In this document: positions 8,199 to 17,773 of the stretch, piece after piece | How the letters are laid out: every line of letters starts with the position of its first letter | Position numbering within the stretch: the stretch's first letter is position 1 | DNA from: an uncultured Ferrovum sp. | GTDB taxonomy: Bacteria > Pseudomonadota > Gammaproteobacteria > Burkholderiales > Ferrovaceae | Direction of reading: 5' to 3' | Length of the DNA stretch: 39,524 nucleotides | NCBI GenBank assembly: GCA_903867885.1 | Contig: CAIPTD010000036.1 | Span: 1-39,524, forward strand | Position numbers and translations under genes: made by a program | Notes under the pieces: model-generated | The model's database searches: none | The model's input: only the letters and a program-made list of their open reading frames with translations | What the model was told of the DNA's origin: nothing

Positions 8199-9569
8199 CT
8201 AGCCAACGCGTTGAGCGAGCACTGCAGCAAGACCGATATAGCTTTCGGGTGTCATTGCTGCGAGACGTTCGCGCTCAAATTCCGGGATCGGCAGGGAGGC
8301 CACAAACTCTTTGAGCATGGCTTCATCAACCGACTTTCCACGCGTCAACGCCTTTAATCGGTCATAAGGGTTATCAAGGCAATATTTACGCATCATGGTT
8401 TGAATGGGCTCAGCCAAGACTTCCCATGCTTGAGATAAATCAGCGTGAATTCTTACTGGGTCAGCTTCCAATTTATCTATGCCGCGTATACAACTGTCGT
8501 ACCCTAACAGGGCATACCCCAATCCCACGCCTAGATTACGCAGCACAGTAGAGTCTGTGAGATCGCGCTGCCATCTTGAGATGGGTAGCTTTTCGGCAAG
8601 GTGGCGCAGGACAGCATTACTCAATCCTAAATTGCCTTCGGAGTTTTCAAAGTCAATAGGATTGACTTTGTGTGGCATGGTAGAAGAGCCCACCTCGCCT
8701 GCTTTGGGGCGCTGGCGGAAATAACCTAAGGAGATATAGCCCCAAACATCGCGATCCAGATCTACCAGGATGGTGTTAATGCGGGCATAAGCATCCATCC
8801 ATTCCGCGATACCGTCATGCGGTTCAATTTGAGTAGTGTAGGCATTAAATTCAAGACCGTGAGCTGCTACAAACTCTGCACACAGCGATTCCCAGTTTAA
8901 ATCTGGATAAGCCGCCAAATGCGCATTGTAGTTACCTACGGCGCCATTCATCTTTCCGGGCATGGTTAGCACAGCGAGCTTATGACGTGCTTTTGCTAAA
9001 CGACGGGAGACGTTAGCCATTTCTTTACCCAGAGTAGTGGGTGTAGCGGTTTGGCCATGGGTGCGAGCCAACATGGCTAAATCAGCATGCTTTACGGCCA
9101 ATGCATTCAACCGTTCAGTAATGGCGTCGATAGCGGGTAATAGAACTTGATCGCGGGCATGAGACAACATCATGCCGTGGCAGAGATTGTTGATGTCCTC
9201 AGAAGTACAGGCAAAGTGAATGAACTCACCTGCACGAACAATCTCAGGATTGTCTGCAAGTTTCTCACGTAGCCAATATTCCATTGCCTTGACATCATGA
9301 TTGGTGCGAACTTCGATGGCCTTAATTTGAGCAGCATCGGATTCTGAAAAACCACTGACCAGTTCGCGTAATTGATCTAGGGTTTCAACAGAGAAAGGTT
9401 CGATCTCTGCGATGTCTTTGCACTCGGATAGGGTGATGAGCCAATCTACTTCAACTTGAACGCGATAGCGAATGAGAGCACATTCGCTGAAGAAGGGGCT
9501 TAAAACTTCGGTGCGTGAGCGGTAACGTCCATCAAGAGGCGATAGGGCATTTAAGGGGTTTAGGGGCAT
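8199..9569 (-). CDS. purB: Adenylosuccinate lyase PurB
   Basis: Starting at ATG 9569 the protein has 456 residues, as in E. coli PurB, and begins MPLNPLNALSPLDGRY. A longer frame from TTG 9599 adds ten residues unlike the family and was not chosen. PurB cleaves SAICAR and adenylosuccinate, releasing fumarate, in purine synthesis. The fumarase/aspartase signature is SSTMPHKVNPIDF (about 291-303), and the catalytic histidine region is ARTHGQTATPTT (about 168). It is monocistronic by layout. Confidence 0.96.
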   Translation of the reverse strand: MPLNPLNALSPLDGRYRSRTEVLSPFFSECALIRYRVQVEVDWLITLSECKDIAEIEPFSVETLDQLRELVSGFSESDAAQIKAIEVRTNHDVKAMEYWLREKLADNPEIVRAGEFIHFACTSEDINNLCHGMMLSHARDQVLLPAIDAITERLNALAVKHADLAMLARTHGQTATPTTLGKEMANVSRRLAKARHKLAVLTMPGKMNGAVGNYNAHLAAYPDLNWESLCAEFVAAHGLEFNAYTTQIEPHDGIAEWMDAYARINTILVDLDRDVWGYISLGYFRQRPKAGEVGSSTMPHKVNPIDFENSEGNLGLSNAVLRHLAEKLPISRWQRDLTDSTVLRNLGVGLGYALLGYDSCIRGIDKLEADPVRIHADLSQAWEVLAEPIQTMMRKYCLDNPYDRLKALTRGKSVDEAMLKEFVASLPIPEFERERLAAMTPESYIGLAAVLAQRVG

Positions 9570-9743
9570 CGGAGAAAGCCTCGAAAAGAGGAGAAACAAA
9601 ACAAGCTATGCATTCTACCATTCTCTTTCGATGCCTCAGCGCGAGCTTGCGCTGACCATACTTGACATAAAGGCGTATGGCCAAAGTTAAACGAAAGCTG
9701 GCTGGGTGTTATACTAGTAAGAAGAGTGATAGCTGGAAGGAAT
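9570..9743. promoter_or_regulatory. Divergent promoter region of purB and the GST-like gene
   Basis: Rightward, an extended -10 (TGTTATACT, with TATACT at 9710-9715) and a weak TTAAAC -35 (9687-9692, spacer 17) precede the GST-like gene, whose ribosome site GGAAGG lies just before ATG 9744. Leftward, TAGAAT (plus-strand 9612-9617, reverse complement) is a plausible purB -10. A 7-bp inverted repeat TCAGCGC / GCGCTGA (9636-9655) lies between the two and could be an operator or structured RNA element. A TTGACA at 9662-9667 has no partner -10 at normal spacing. Confidence 0.45.
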
Positions 9744-10499
9744 ATGAAATTATTTGCAAGTCATACGAGTCCCTACGCACGTAAGGTACGGGTGGTACTG
9801 ATTGAGAAACGTTTAGAATGTGAATTGATTCCCACTGATGTTTCGGTGCCGAATAATGCCTCTCTTGAATTTAATCCTTTGGGCAAAGTACCCGTCCTGG
9901 TTTTAGATGATGGCACACCCGTTCACGATTCGGCCGTTATCACTGAGTATTTAGATACCGTTACTCCGGTTGGTCGTTTGATTCCCGACGATGCACGTCC
10001 TCGTATGTTGGTAAAACGCTGGGAAGCGATTGCGGATGGCTTGCTGGATGCAGGTGTTTTACTGATTATGGAAAGCCGTCGTCCTGAGAATGAGCGCAGC
10101 CAAGCTTGGATTGAACGTCAATACAGTAAAATTCAACGTGCGTTACAGCAAATGTCGAATGATCTGGGGGAACGTAATTTCTGCTTTGGAGAAACCTTCT
10201 CCTTGGCAGATGCTGCAGTAGGTTCTGCTTTGTTTTTTCTTGATTTTCGCTTCCCTAATATTCTGTGGCGCGAGCATTATCCTAATCTGGTTCACTTTGC
10301 TGATAAGCATCAACATCGTAAATCGTTTGAAGAGACACAGCCTCCTGCATCCTTGGCCTTGGCGCAGCCTCCTGCGATTGGCGTAGGCAAGTTTCCAAAC
10401 GAAAAAGCAGATGAAGTTGAACCAGAAATCATCCCTGCCAGTACACCGCCGGCCCGTGCTAAAAAGCCTGCCGTTAAGAAAGCCAAGAAGACAAGTTAA
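9744..10499 (+). CDS. Glutathione S-transferase-fold protein with basic C-terminal tail
   Basis: ATG 9744 follows GGAAGG and gives 251 residues beginning MKLFASHTSPYARKVR, the thioredoxin-fold N-terminus of GST/SspA-like proteins (S-x-Y/F-x-R-K-V-R). NPLGKVPVLVLDDG (about 50-63) and the cis-proline VP plus DSAVITEYLD (about 68-77) form the glutathione site. The helical domain spans about 85-200 (FSLADAAVGSALFFLDFR). Unusually, a tail of about 40 residues rich in Pro, Ala and Lys ends KKPAVKKAKKTS, like histone H1-type tails; typical GSTs of this group end near 205. The substrate is unknown. A GTG six codons upstream (9726) is a less likely start. Confidence 0.82.
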   Translation: MKLFASHTSPYARKVRVVLIEKRLECELIPTDVSVPNNASLEFNPLGKVPVLVLDDGTPVHDSAVITEYLDTVTPVGRLIPDDARPRMLVKRWEAIADGLLDAGVLLIMESRRPENERSQAWIERQYSKIQRALQQMSNDLGERNFCFGETFSLADAAVGSALFFLDFRFPNILWREHYPNLVHFADKHQHRKSFEETQPPASLALAQPPAIGVGKFPNEKADEVEPEIIPASTPPARAKKPAVKKAKKTS

Positions 10500-10555
10500 G
10501 CGCTTTGAGGCAGAGGTAGTGCGCGTTCATACCTTTCATGATTGGACTTGAATTT

Positions 10556-11647
10556 TTAGTGTGCGGATAGAATCCCTCCCCCTAGACAGACTTCATCGCG
10601 GTACAACACGCCGAACTGTCCTGGGGTCACTGCCCATTGTGCTTGATCAAATTGCAAGTGAACGGACTGATCCTCGCGCAGTGATAGCTGGCAGGGAATA
10701 TCCTTTTGACGATAACGCAACCTTGCACTGAGCCCATGGTTTTCGGGTGGGGTGCGGGCGATCCAGGAACAATCTTTTAGGATTGCCGCGTTCTTCAATA
10801 AAGCTGGGTGATCATGCCCTTGCACTACGTACAAAATGTTTTGCTGCATGTCCTTGCCTGCCACATACCAAGGTAAGCCTGCGCCCCCTATGCCTAGCCC
10901 CTGACGCTGCCCAACGGTATGAAACATCAATCCCTGATGTTCCCCTACGACCCGGCCATCAGGAGTTTGCATGGGGCCTGCTTGGCCTTTGAGATAGCGT
11001 CCTAAAAATTCTTTAAATGGCCGTTCTCCGATAAAGCAAATTCCTGTGCTGTCCCGCTTATCATGAACGGCTAGTCCTGCATCTTTTGCGATATCACGTA
11101 CTTGTGGTTTAGGTAATTCACCCACTGGAAACAGAACCCGCGCGATTTGATCTTGCGAGAGACGATGCAAGAAATAACTTTGGTCTTTATTGGAATCCAG
11201 GCCTCGTAGTAATTCTGTGCTGCTTGCGGAGTGCCTGACGCGGGCATAATGACCAGTGGCGATCCAGTCGGCTCCCAGGCTGAACGCATGGTCTAGAAAA
11301 GCCTTAAATTTTATTTCAGTGTTACAGAGAATATCGGGGTTGGGTGTTCGCCCCGCCTGGTATTCAGCAAGAAAATAGGAAAACACACGTTGTTGGTATT
11401 CCTCACTGAAATTCACCGCATCAATTTCAATTCCTATTTGATCTGCGACACTCGCTGCGTCTACTAAATCTTGTCGCGCATTGCATTCTTCATCGTCTTC
11501 CCAGTTTTTCATGAAGACACCCATTACCTCAAAGCCTTGGTTTTTGAGCAGTAGGGCACTGACGGCGGAGTCTACGCCCCCAGATAGACCGACGATCACG
11601 CGATCGCCGCGTTGGGGACTATGAGTGGAGGGTGGAATTGACATCAT
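10556..11647 (-). CDS. mnmA: tRNA-specific 2-thiouridylase MnmA
   Basis: The protein has 363 residues. It thiolates U34 of tRNA Lys, Glu and Gln using ATP and a sulfur relay. The PP-loop is [13 protein letters not shown] (residues 19-31). The two catalytic cysteines are in [12 protein letters not shown] (about 105) and [10 protein letters not shown] (about 205). The tRNA-binding centre and C-terminal beta barrel follow. The two start codons ATGATG (11647, 11644) are equivalent. An intrinsic terminator just upstream separates it from the preceding small gene, so it has its own promoter or depends on readthrough. Confidence 0.96.
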   Translation of the reverse strand: MMSIPPSTHSPQRGDRVIVGLSGGVDSAVSALLLKNQGFEVMGVFMKNWEDDEECNARQDLVDAASVADQIGIEIDAVNFSEEYQQRVFSYFLAEYQAGRTPNPDILCNTEIKFKAFLDHAFSLGADWIATGHYARVRHSASSTELLRGLDSNKDQSYFLHRLSQDQIARVLFPVGELPKPQVRDIAKDAGLAVHDKRDSTGICFIGERPFKEFLGRYLKGQAGPMQTPDGRVVGEHQGLMFHTVGQRQGLGIGGAGLPWYVAGKDMQQNILYVVQGHDHPALLKNAAILKDCSWIARTPPENHGLSARLRYRQKDIPCQLSLREDQSVHLQFDQAQWAVTPGQFGVLYRDEVCLGGGILSAH

Positions 11648-11659
11648 GATTCAATATTA

Positions 11660-11692
11660 AACAAAAACGGGCAGGGATAACCCTGCCCGTTT
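11660..11692 (-). terminator. Intrinsic terminator after the Ala/Lys-rich small gene
   Basis: On the minus strand AAACGGGCAGGG - TTAT - CCCTGCCCGTTT forms a perfect long stem followed by a T-rich run. It lies 20 bases after the small gene's stop and 12 bases before mnmA. Confidence 0.85.
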
Positions 11693-11711
11693 GAGTGTGA
11701 ACTGCTTTGAA

Positions 11712-11930
11712 TTACTTAGCGACAGCAGCGTCAGCAGCAGGTGCAGCAGATTTCTTGGATTTCTTGTGCTTCTTTTTGCTATGTTTTGCAGTGGGTTCAG
11801 CAGCAGGAGCGGCAGCGGCAGCGGGTGCAGCAGCTGGAGCGGCAGGGGCAGCAGGTGCATCAGCAGCAATAGCAGAGAAAGTCATACCAACGAAAGAGGC
11901 GGCAATCAGAGTAGACAAAAGCTTGTTCAT
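11712..11930 (-). CDS. Small secreted Ala/Pro/Lys-rich protein
   Basis: The 72-residue product has a clear signal peptide (MNKLLSTLIAASFVGMTFSA, probable cleavage after AIA-A near residue 22). A low-complexity Ala/Pro segment (about 23-47) is followed by a highly basic KHSKKKHKKSKKS stretch and a short Ala tail. The mature part is under 50 residues, with no domain. The DNA reflects this as GCAGCAGGT-like imperfect repeats. It has a good ribosome site (AAAGG about 6 bases before ATG 11930) and its own terminator, so it is a real, probably well-expressed gene. Similar short Ala/Lys-rich exported proteins occur in Burkholderiales. The role is unknown; periplasmic polyanion or cell-wall binding is only a guess. 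Confidence 0.75.
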   Translation of the reverse strand: MNKLLSTLIAASFVGMTFSAIAADAPAAPAAPAAAPAAAAAPAAEPTAKHSKKKHKKSKKSAAPAADAAVAK

Positions 11931-12004
11931 TTTAAATCCTTTAGTGGAAAAGTCCGGTTGGGACGAATCAGGTGTCAGGCACCATATTTACAATAACGCC
12001 AGCG

Positions 12005-12649
12005 CTAAGAATCGGTTGACTCAGCACGATTAAAACCCATATCTATTTTAACATCTTGCCATGTTCCTGTGGTGAGACCTTCTAGGCTGTAAGGCCCGAT
12101 TGACCAGCGAATCAGCCGCAAGGTGGGGAGTCCGACTGCTGCCGTCATTCTGCGTACTTGGCGATTGCGGCCTTCTCGAATCGTGATGGAAATCCATGAT
12201 GTAGGAATCGCCGCCCTGATACGAATGGGAGGAGAGCGTTCCCATAGCGTTTCAGGAGGGGTGAGCTGTTTGACTTGCGCGGGTAGTGTTAGGCCGTCAT
12301 TTAATCGGATGCCGTTAGCCAGCGCTTGAAGTGCGGCATCTTCTGCAATCCCTTCTACTTGTACCCAATAGGTTTTAGGCCATTTGTGTTTGGGATCAGT
12401 GATCTTTTTTTGCAGTTGGCCATCGTTGGTGAGTAGCAACAAGCCTTCGCTATCGGTGTCGAGTCGCCCAGCAGGGTAGATATCGGGAACCGGAATAAAG
12501 TCTTTCAGGGTGGGATGCCCTTCATTTGGACTAAATTGACAGATCACGCCCATGGGTTTGTTAAACATCACTAGTCTGGACGGGCCACGATCTCTGGGTG
12601 TTGGGTCTCGCGTCAACGGGTCTTTGAGGGGGCGCTTGAATGATTGCAC
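12005..12649 (-). CDS. rluE: 23S rRNA pseudouridine synthase, RluE type
   Basis: With GTG 12649 the protein has 214 residues, close to E. coli RluE (217), which modifies U2457 of 23S rRNA. It lacks an S4 domain and starts with a basic, disordered segment. The catalytic aspartate is in YPAGRLDTDSEGLLLLTNDG (about 59-78), the RsuA/RluB/E/F signature. ITIREGRNRQVRRM (about 155-168) is the second family motif. The start is uncertain: an in-frame CTG at 12718 overlaps the aceB stop as CTGA and has GAGG seven bases upstream, which would add 23 basic residues. The GTG has no visible ribosome site. Confidence 0.88.
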   Translation of the reverse strand: MQSFKRPLKDPLTRDPTPRDRGPSRLVMFNKPMGVICQFSPNEGHPTLKDFIPVPDIYPAGRLDTDSEGLLLLTNDGQLQKKITDPKHKWPKTYWVQVEGIAEDAALQALANGIRLNDGLTLPAQVKQLTPPETLWERSPPIRIRAAIPTSWISITIREGRNRQVRRMTAAVGLPTLRLIRWSIGPYSLEGLTTGTWQDVKIDMGFNRAESTDS

Positions 12650-12714
12650 CTGGGAGGCAGGCGAAGCGCGAGGACGCCTGTTACCTCCATCCTTTTTTTG
12701 ATTTTTACGCTCGA

Positions 12715-14313
12715 TCAGGGAATGACCTCATAGGCAGGGAGTGTAAGGAATTCAGCAAAGTCATCTGCAGATGTGAGTTGATCAAACATCACCGCTGCTT
12801 CTTGATATTTTCCGGCGGCCCAACGTGCGTCGCCAATTTCTTTATGGACTGCTTCGAGTTCTTGAGGGAGCAGTTGGCGGAACAATTCGATTGTCACTTT
12901 GCGACCATCTTCCAGGATACCTTTAGCGCTTCTAATCCAATGCCAGATCTGCGCACGAGAAATTTCAGCGGTGGCGGCATCTTCCATTAAATTGAAGATG
13001 GGGACGCAACCTACGCCGGCAATCCACGATCCCATATATTGCAGAGTAATGTTAATGTTCATGCGCAAGCCGGCCTCCGTAATCGGTGAGCGGGGCTCGA
13101 ACTGAGTGAGATCTGCCGCAGTGGAATGGACGTCGTCACGTTGACGACTGATTTGATTGGGGGTAGGCATTTCGCGATCAAATACTTCTTTTGCTGTGGC
13201 CACTAAACCTGGGTGCGCTACCCAGGTACCATCAAAGCCATCGGTGACTTCGCGCAACTTGTCCGAGCGAACTTTTTCTAGGGCTTTTTCATGGGCGGCG
13301 GGATCGTTTTTAATGGGGATTTGAGCTGCCATGCCGCCCATTGCAAATGCTCCACGCTTATGACAAGTTTTTACGAGCAATAGCGCGTAGGAACGCATGA
13401 AGGGGGAAAGCATGGTGACATTGTTGCGGTCCGCTAAAATGAAGTCGGGGTCACGATTGAATTTTTTGATGCAACTGAAAATGTAGTCCCATCGACCCGC
13501 ATTCAAGCCCGCACTATGATCGCGCAGTTCATAAAGGATTTCTTCCATCTCAAAAGCGCCCAACACGGTCTCAATCAGGACGGTAGCTTTGACGGTTCCA
13601 TTAGGAATGCCGAGCGCTTTTTGTGCGTAAACAAAAATATCATTCCACAAACGCGCCTCAAGGTGGGATTCCATCTTAGGCAGATAGAAATAAGGGCCGC
13701 TGTTTTGTGCTAACAAGGTTTTTGCGTTGTGGAAAAAGTACAGAGCAAAGTCGAAGATACTGCCAGAGATGACATGGCCATCAATCACGACATGTTTCTC
13801 TGGAAGATGCCAACCGCGAGGGCGCACAAATAACACTGCGTGTTTGTCTGCCAGTTTGTAGGATTTTCCTTCTGGACTGGTGAAATCGATTTGACGCGCA
13901 TTGGCTAATTTGAGATTGACCTGCCCCATCAGGGAGTTTTCCCAGGTAGGGGTGGTGGAGTCTTCAAAGTCTGCCATGAACACATTCGCACCTGAGTTCA
14001 AGGCATTAACCACCATCTTGCGGTCGGTAGGACCGGTAATTTCTACTCGGCGATCTTGTATGTCTGCAGGGCAGGGTGCAACTTTCCAATCTCCGGCACG
14101 AATCGCAGCTGTTTCTGGAAGAAAGTCAGGACGCTTACCCGCATTGAATTCTTTTTGTTTGGTTTGGCGCAAAGCCAACAACTCCAGACGACGAGGCTCA
14201 AATGTGCGGCTCAAATCGACTAAAAAAGCCAGTGCCTCAGCGGACAGGATATCAGCGGCTACATCAGGAACGGGAAGGGTCAGTTGCACGCCGGCAGGAA
14301 GGGATAGGCTCAT
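12715..14313 (-). CDS. aceB: Malate synthase A
   Basis: The protein has 532 residues, the size of malate synthase isoform A. It condenses glyoxylate with acetyl-CoA to malate, the second step of the glyoxylate shunt. Visible features are GPTDRKMVVNALNSGANVFMADFEDS (residues about 91-116, split here only by description), the VLIETVLGAFEMEEILYELR glyoxylate/Mg region (about 245-264) and the MGGMAAQIPIK signature (about 327). aceA lies upstream on the same strand, separated by 247 bases that include a terminator, so aceB is probably transcribed mainly from its own promoter. rluE follows immediately. Confidence 0.96.
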   Translation of the reverse strand: MSLSLPAGVQLTLPVPDVAADILSAEALAFLVDLSRTFEPRRLELLALRQTKQKEFNAGKRPDFLPETAAIRAGDWKVAPCPADIQDRRVEITGPTDRKMVVNALNSGANVFMADFEDSTTPTWENSLMGQVNLKLANARQIDFTSPEGKSYKLADKHAVLFVRPRGWHLPEKHVVIDGHVISGSIFDFALYFFHNAKTLLAQNSGPYFYLPKMESHLEARLWNDIFVYAQKALGIPNGTVKATVLIETVLGAFEMEEILYELRDHSAGLNAGRWDYIFSCIKKFNRDPDFILADRNNVTMLSPFMRSYALLLVKTCHKRGAFAMGGMAAQIPIKNDPAAHEKALEKVRSDKLREVTDGFDGTWVAHPGLVATAKEVFDREMPTPNQISRQRDDVHSTAADLTQFEPRSPITEAGLRMNINITLQYMGSWIAGVGCVPIFNLMEDAATAEISRAQIWHWIRSAKGILEDGRKVTIELFRQLLPQELEAVHKEIGDARWAAGKYQEAAVMFDQLTSADDFAEFLTLPAYEVIP

Positions 14314-14560
14314 TGTTAAGGTCTCGCTATATCTTGTACTGGAGTCGATAAAATAGGGTTGTTGCTATGCAGCATAACTTCAACTATAACGGAAACTAAT
14401 CCAAACAGTAAGTCTTTAAAATAGAATTTTTAGTCTGATATACAAAATATCTAGAAATCAGTTTGAAAAAAATCCCGCCCAATTTATTTGGACGGGATCT
14501 CAGGGTTGGGGTCTCTCGCTCGGGCTTACGCCTCTTAATGAGAACAACCCCCCAAAAAAC
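14314..14560 (-). promoter_or_regulatory. aceA-aceB intergenic region with aceB promoter
   Basis: This holds the aceA terminator at its right-hand side and an AT-rich stretch (about 14340-14465) that should carry the aceB promoter. I see no gene here. No operator could be assigned by eye. Confidence 0.4.
14465..14499 (-). terminator. Intrinsic terminator of aceA
   Basis: On the minus strand GATCCCGTCCAAAT pairs with ATTGGGCGGGAT (one mismatch) and is followed by TTTTTTT. It lies about 60 bases after the aceA stop. Confidence 0.8.
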
Positions 14561-15838
14561 TTAGTGGAACTGTTCTTCTTCGGTGGAGCCAGTCAGTGCG
14601 GTCACGGAAGATTTTCCGCCGGTGACAACCTGAGTGACTTCATCAAAGTAGCCGGTGCCGACTTCACGCTGGTGCTTGGTCGCGGTATAGCCCATTTTCT
14701 CTGCTGCAAATTCAGCTTCTTGCAGTTTGACGTAGGCAGTCATGTTGTCGCGAGCATAGCCATGGGCTAACTCATACATGCCGTAGTTCAAGCTATGGAA
14801 GCCTGCCAAAGTGATGAATTGGAATTTGTAACCCATGGCGCCCAATTCACGTTGGAATTTAGCAATGGTGGCGTCATCCAAATGCTTCTTCCAGTTGAAG
14901 GAAGGAGAGCAATTATAAGACAGCATTTTGCCTGGGAACTTGGCACGAATGGCTTCAGCCCATTGACGTGCAAACTCTAGGTCAGGTTTGCCGGTTTCAC
15001 ACCAGACCATGTCAGCTACTTCTGCATAAGCCAAGCCACGAGCAATCGATGCTTCCAGACCTGCTTTGGTGTGATAGAAGCCTTCGGAGGTGCGCTCGCC
15101 AGTTAAGAAAGGCTTGTCGAGGTCGTCTACATCAGAGGTGATCAGGGTTGCAGCTTCTGCATCGGTACGAGCCAGAAGAATGGTAGGAACACCCAGAACA
15201 TCAGCAGCAAAACGTGCTGCAACGAGTTTTTGAACGGCTTCTTGTGTGGGGACTAAGACTTTACCACCCAAGTGACCACATTTCTTGGCTGAGGCCAATT
15301 GATCTTCGAAGTGAACGCCTGCAGCACCGGCTTCAATCATGGCTTTCATCAATTCAAATGCATTCAGGACGCCACCAAAACCTGCTTCTGCGTCAGCAAC
15401 GATGGGTACAAACCAATCAATGCTGTCATCGCCTTCCATGGTAGCGATCTGGTCAGCGCGACGCAGGGTGTTGTTGATGCGTCGAACCACAGTAGGAACC
15501 GAGCTCACGGCATAGAGAGATTGGTCAGGATACATTTGCAGGGAATCGTTCGCGTCACCTGCAACCTGCCAGCCAGATAAGTAAATGGCTTTTAAGCCTG
15601 CTTTAACTTGTTGCATTGCCTGGTTACCCGTCAAGGCCCCTAGGCTATTTACAAAAGGGAGCTCATTGCAGTCTTTCCAGAGACGTTCGGCGCCGCGTTT
15701 GGCCAAGGTGTATTCAATTTGCAGGCTACCACGCAGACGGACTACATCTTCTGCAGTGTAAGGACGCTTAACGCCTTTCCAGCGGGGGTTTTCTGCCCAA
15801 TCTTTTTTCAGTGCATCAATTTGCTGTTGCTTGTTCAT
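14561..15838 (-). CDS. aceA: Isocitrate lyase
   Basis: ATG 15838 is preceded by GGAGG seven bases upstream and gives 425 residues beginning [15 protein letters not shown] longer frame reaching 15952 runs into the neighbouring gene and was rejected. The enzyme splits isocitrate into succinate and glyoxylate, bypassing the decarboxylating steps of the TCA cycle. The catalytic loop [14 protein letters not shown] carries the active cysteine (about residue 193). [11 protein letters not shown] (about 150) binds Mg, and the [10 protein letters not shown] motif is near 310. The upstream rraA-like gene is 55 bases away on the same strand, so the two may be co-transcribed. icd is divergent beyond that. 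Confidence 0.97.
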   Translation of the reverse strand: MNKQQQIDALKKDWAENPRWKGVKRPYTAEDVVRLRGSLQIEYTLAKRGAERLWKDCNELPFVNSLGALTGNQAMQQVKAGLKAIYLSGWQVAGDANDSLQMYPDQSLYAVSSVPTVVRRINNTLRRADQIATMEGDDSIDWFVPIVADAEAGFGGVLNAFELMKAMIEAGAAGVHFEDQLASAKKCGHLGGKVLVPTQEAVQKLVAARFAADVLGVPTILLARTDAEAATLITSDVDDLDKPFLTGERTSEGFYHTKAGLEASIARGLAYAEVADMVWCETGKPDLEFARQWAEAIRAKFPGKMLSYNCSPSFNWKKHLDDATIAKFQRELGAMGYKFQFITLAGFHSLNYGMYELAHGYARDNMTAYVKLQEAEFAAEKMGYTATKHQREVGTGYFDEVTQVVTGGKSSVTALTGSTEEEQFH

Positions 15839-15893
15839 CACTACCTCCATAGTTACGTTTAAAGACAAAGAAATATTGCTGAATGGTACGAGG

Positions 15894-16373
15894 TTAGTGA
15901 ATGGGGGCTTCGGAAACGACAATTCCGTCGTCATCCGCATACACCCAATCACCGGGTTCTACCCAGATACCTGCAATCTGGATTTCGATCTCTTTTTGAC
16001 CTTCGCCGCGCTTCACGCTTTTAAGGGGATGGGTTCCCATGGCTTGAATGCCAATCGGCATTTCGCCAATGGCTGCAGAATCTCGAATGCATCCTTGTAC
16101 GATAATGCCAGCCCAACCATTGTGGACAGCGAGTTGAGCCAGTTGGTCGCCCACTAAGGCACAGCGCATTGATGCGCCACCATCGATCACCAGAACACGC
16201 CCCTGTCCGTGTTCTTCGAGCGTTTGACGAACTAAGGAATTATCTTCAAATACTTTAAGTGTGACTGCGGGACCGGCAAAACTGGGTTCTCCTCCAAAAT
16301 TGGAGAAAAGCGGCTCCATGATCCTGATTTCATCGCTATGTGCATCGCAAAGATCTGCAGTCTTAAAGGACAT
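15894..16373 (-). CDS. rraA: RraA-family protein (RNase E regulator / HMG-type aldolase family)
   Basis: ATG 16373 gives 159 residues, close to E. coli RraA (161) and starting [16 protein letters not shown] longer frame from 16430 has no family support. [35 protein letters not shown] and [17 protein letters not shown] follow the RraA pattern. The G-x3-D region and the R-D pair match the metal and oxaloacetate site of RraA-like 4-hydroxy-4-methyl-2-oxoglutarate aldolases/oxaloacetate decarboxylases. The family thus contains both RNase E inhibitors and metabolic enzymes. The placement just upstream of aceA and opposite icd makes a role near oxaloacetate worth considering, but this is inference. 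Confidence 0.87.
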   Translation of the reverse strand: MSFKTADLCDAHSDEIRIMEPLFSNFGGEPSFAGPAVTLKVFEDNSLVRQTLEEHGQGRVLVIDGGASMRCALVGDQLAQLAVHNGWAGIIVQGCIRDSAAIGEMPIGIQAMGTHPLKSVKRGEGQKEIEIQIAGIWVEPGDWVYADDDGIVVSEAPIH

Positions 16374-16498
16374 GTTGGCTCGCTCGAAGTACACTAGATT
16401 GAGATGGAGATGCGGGCGATCGATTGGCACCGCGCTGTCATGAGTAAGATATCATATATAAGACCTAAGTAAAGTGATTTTTTTAAAAGGAGCGGCCT
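16374..16498. promoter_or_regulatory. Divergent promoter region between rraA/aceA and icd
   Basis: The 125-base region contains an AT-rich core (TATCATATATAA near 16450) that could serve both directions. A strong icd ribosome site, AAAAGGAG, lies eight bases before ATG 16499. I did not find a clear operator. Confidence 0.4.
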
Positions 16499-17740
16499 AT
16501 GTATCAGCACATCAAAGTCCCCACTGAGGGCGAGCGTATTGTGGTCCGTCCAGATTTTTCTTTAAATGTTCCTGATCACCCCATCATTCCTTTTATGGAA
16601 GGGGACGGGACAGGGGTTGATATCACTCCTGTCATGATGTCGGTAGTGGATGCAGCAGTGAATAAAGCCTATGGCAGCCAACGTAAAATTGCTTGGATGG
16701 AGGTTTACGGAGGGGAAAAATCAACTCGGGTATATGGTGACAATGTTTGGCTGCCTGAAGAAACCTTGCATGCGGTTCGCGAATATGTGGTTTCGATCAA
16801 AGGCCCGCTCACAACGCCAGTGGGCGGTGGCATTCGGTCTATTAACGTCGCGCTTCGGCAGCAATTAGATTTGTATGTTTGCTTGCGCCCCGTTCGATGG
16901 TTTAAGGGCGTTCCAAGCCCTGTGCGCGAGCCTCAGAAAACCGATATGGTGATTTTCCGTGAGAATTCAGAAGATATTTATGCAGGTATTGAGTGGGAAG
17001 CAGGGACACCAGAAGCACAAAAATTGATTGCGTTCCTTCAAAATGAATTAAAGGTGACTTCGATCCGCTTCCCGGAATCGTCTGGAATCGGTATTAAGCC
17101 CATTTCTAAAGAGGGCACCGAGCGCTTAGTGCGTAAAGCTTTGCAATATGCGATCGATAACAAGCGTCAGTCAGTGACGATTGTTCATAAAGGCAACATC
17201 ATGAAATTTACGGAGGGCGCGTTTAAGAACTGGGCCTACGGCATTGCAGCACAGGAGTTTGGGGCTGAACTGCTCGATGGTGGGCCTTGGATGCGTTTAC
17301 CCCAAGGCATCATTGTCAAAGATGTGATCGCAGACGCATTTCTGCAACAGATTCTATTACGCCCAGAAGAATATGATGTGATTGCTACGATGAATCTGAA
17401 CGGGGATTATATTTCTGATGCCTTAGCTGCGCAGGTGGGGGGGATTGGGATTGCCCCAGGGGCTAATTTGTCTGATTCAGTTGCTATGTTTGAGGCAACA
17501 CATGGGACTGCACCTAAGTATGCAGGCAAGGATTACGTGAATCCAGGATCCCTCATTTTGTCTGCTGAGATGATGTTGCGTCATATGGGATGGGTAGAGG
17601 CCGCAGATCTTATTGTGCATGCAATGGATAAGGCGATTGAGGCTCGCACTGTGACCTATGACTTTGCCCGCTTGATGGATGGAGCCACCCAAGTGTCATG
17701 TTCGGGGTTTGGCCAAGCGATGATTGCTCATATGGGCTAA
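16499..17740 (+). CDS. icd: NADP-dependent isocitrate dehydrogenase
   Basis: The protein has 413 residues (E. coli Icd 416). It oxidatively decarboxylates isocitrate to 2-oxoglutarate in the TCA cycle. Substrate-site [20 protein letters not shown] (about residues 102-121) keeps the serine that AceK phosphorylates in E. coli. [20 protein letters not shown] holds the Mg-binding aspartates. [10 protein letters not shown] has the Lys-Tyr pair that gives NADP rather than NAD specificity. It is divergent from the rraA-aceA pair, whose enzyme competes for isocitrate. An intrinsic terminator follows. Confidence 0.97.
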   Translation: MYQHIKVPTEGERIVVRPDFSLNVPDHPIIPFMEGDGTGVDITPVMMSVVDAAVNKAYGSQRKIAWMEVYGGEKSTRVYGDNVWLPEETLHAVREYVVSIKGPLTTPVGGGIRSINVALRQQLDLYVCLRPVRWFKGVPSPVREPQKTDMVIFRENSEDIYAGIEWEAGTPEAQKLIAFLQNELKVTSIRFPESSGIGIKPISKEGTERLVRKALQYAIDNKRQSVTIVHKGNIMKFTEGAFKNWAYGIAAQEFGAELLDGGPWMRLPQGIIVKDVIADAFLQQILLRPEEYDVIATMNLNGDYISDALAAQVGGIGIAPGANLSDSVAMFEATHGTAPKYAGKDYVNPGSLILSAEMMLRHMGWVEAADLIVHAMDKAIEARTVTYDFARLMDGATQVSCSGFGQAMIAHMG

Positions 17741-17773
17741 GTATAACGCGGCGGGTATCCGCGCCTGAGTCAT

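Noticed and set aside
11707-12033. Plus-strand Gly/Ala-rich frame opposite the small secreted protein
   Set aside because: It mirrors the repetitive GCAGCA-type codons of the real minus-strand gene, which has a signal peptide, ribosome site and terminator.
15839-15952. N-terminal extension of isocitrate lyase
   Set aside because: The ribosome site GGAGG and family N-terminus both point to ATG 15838; the extension overlaps rraA.
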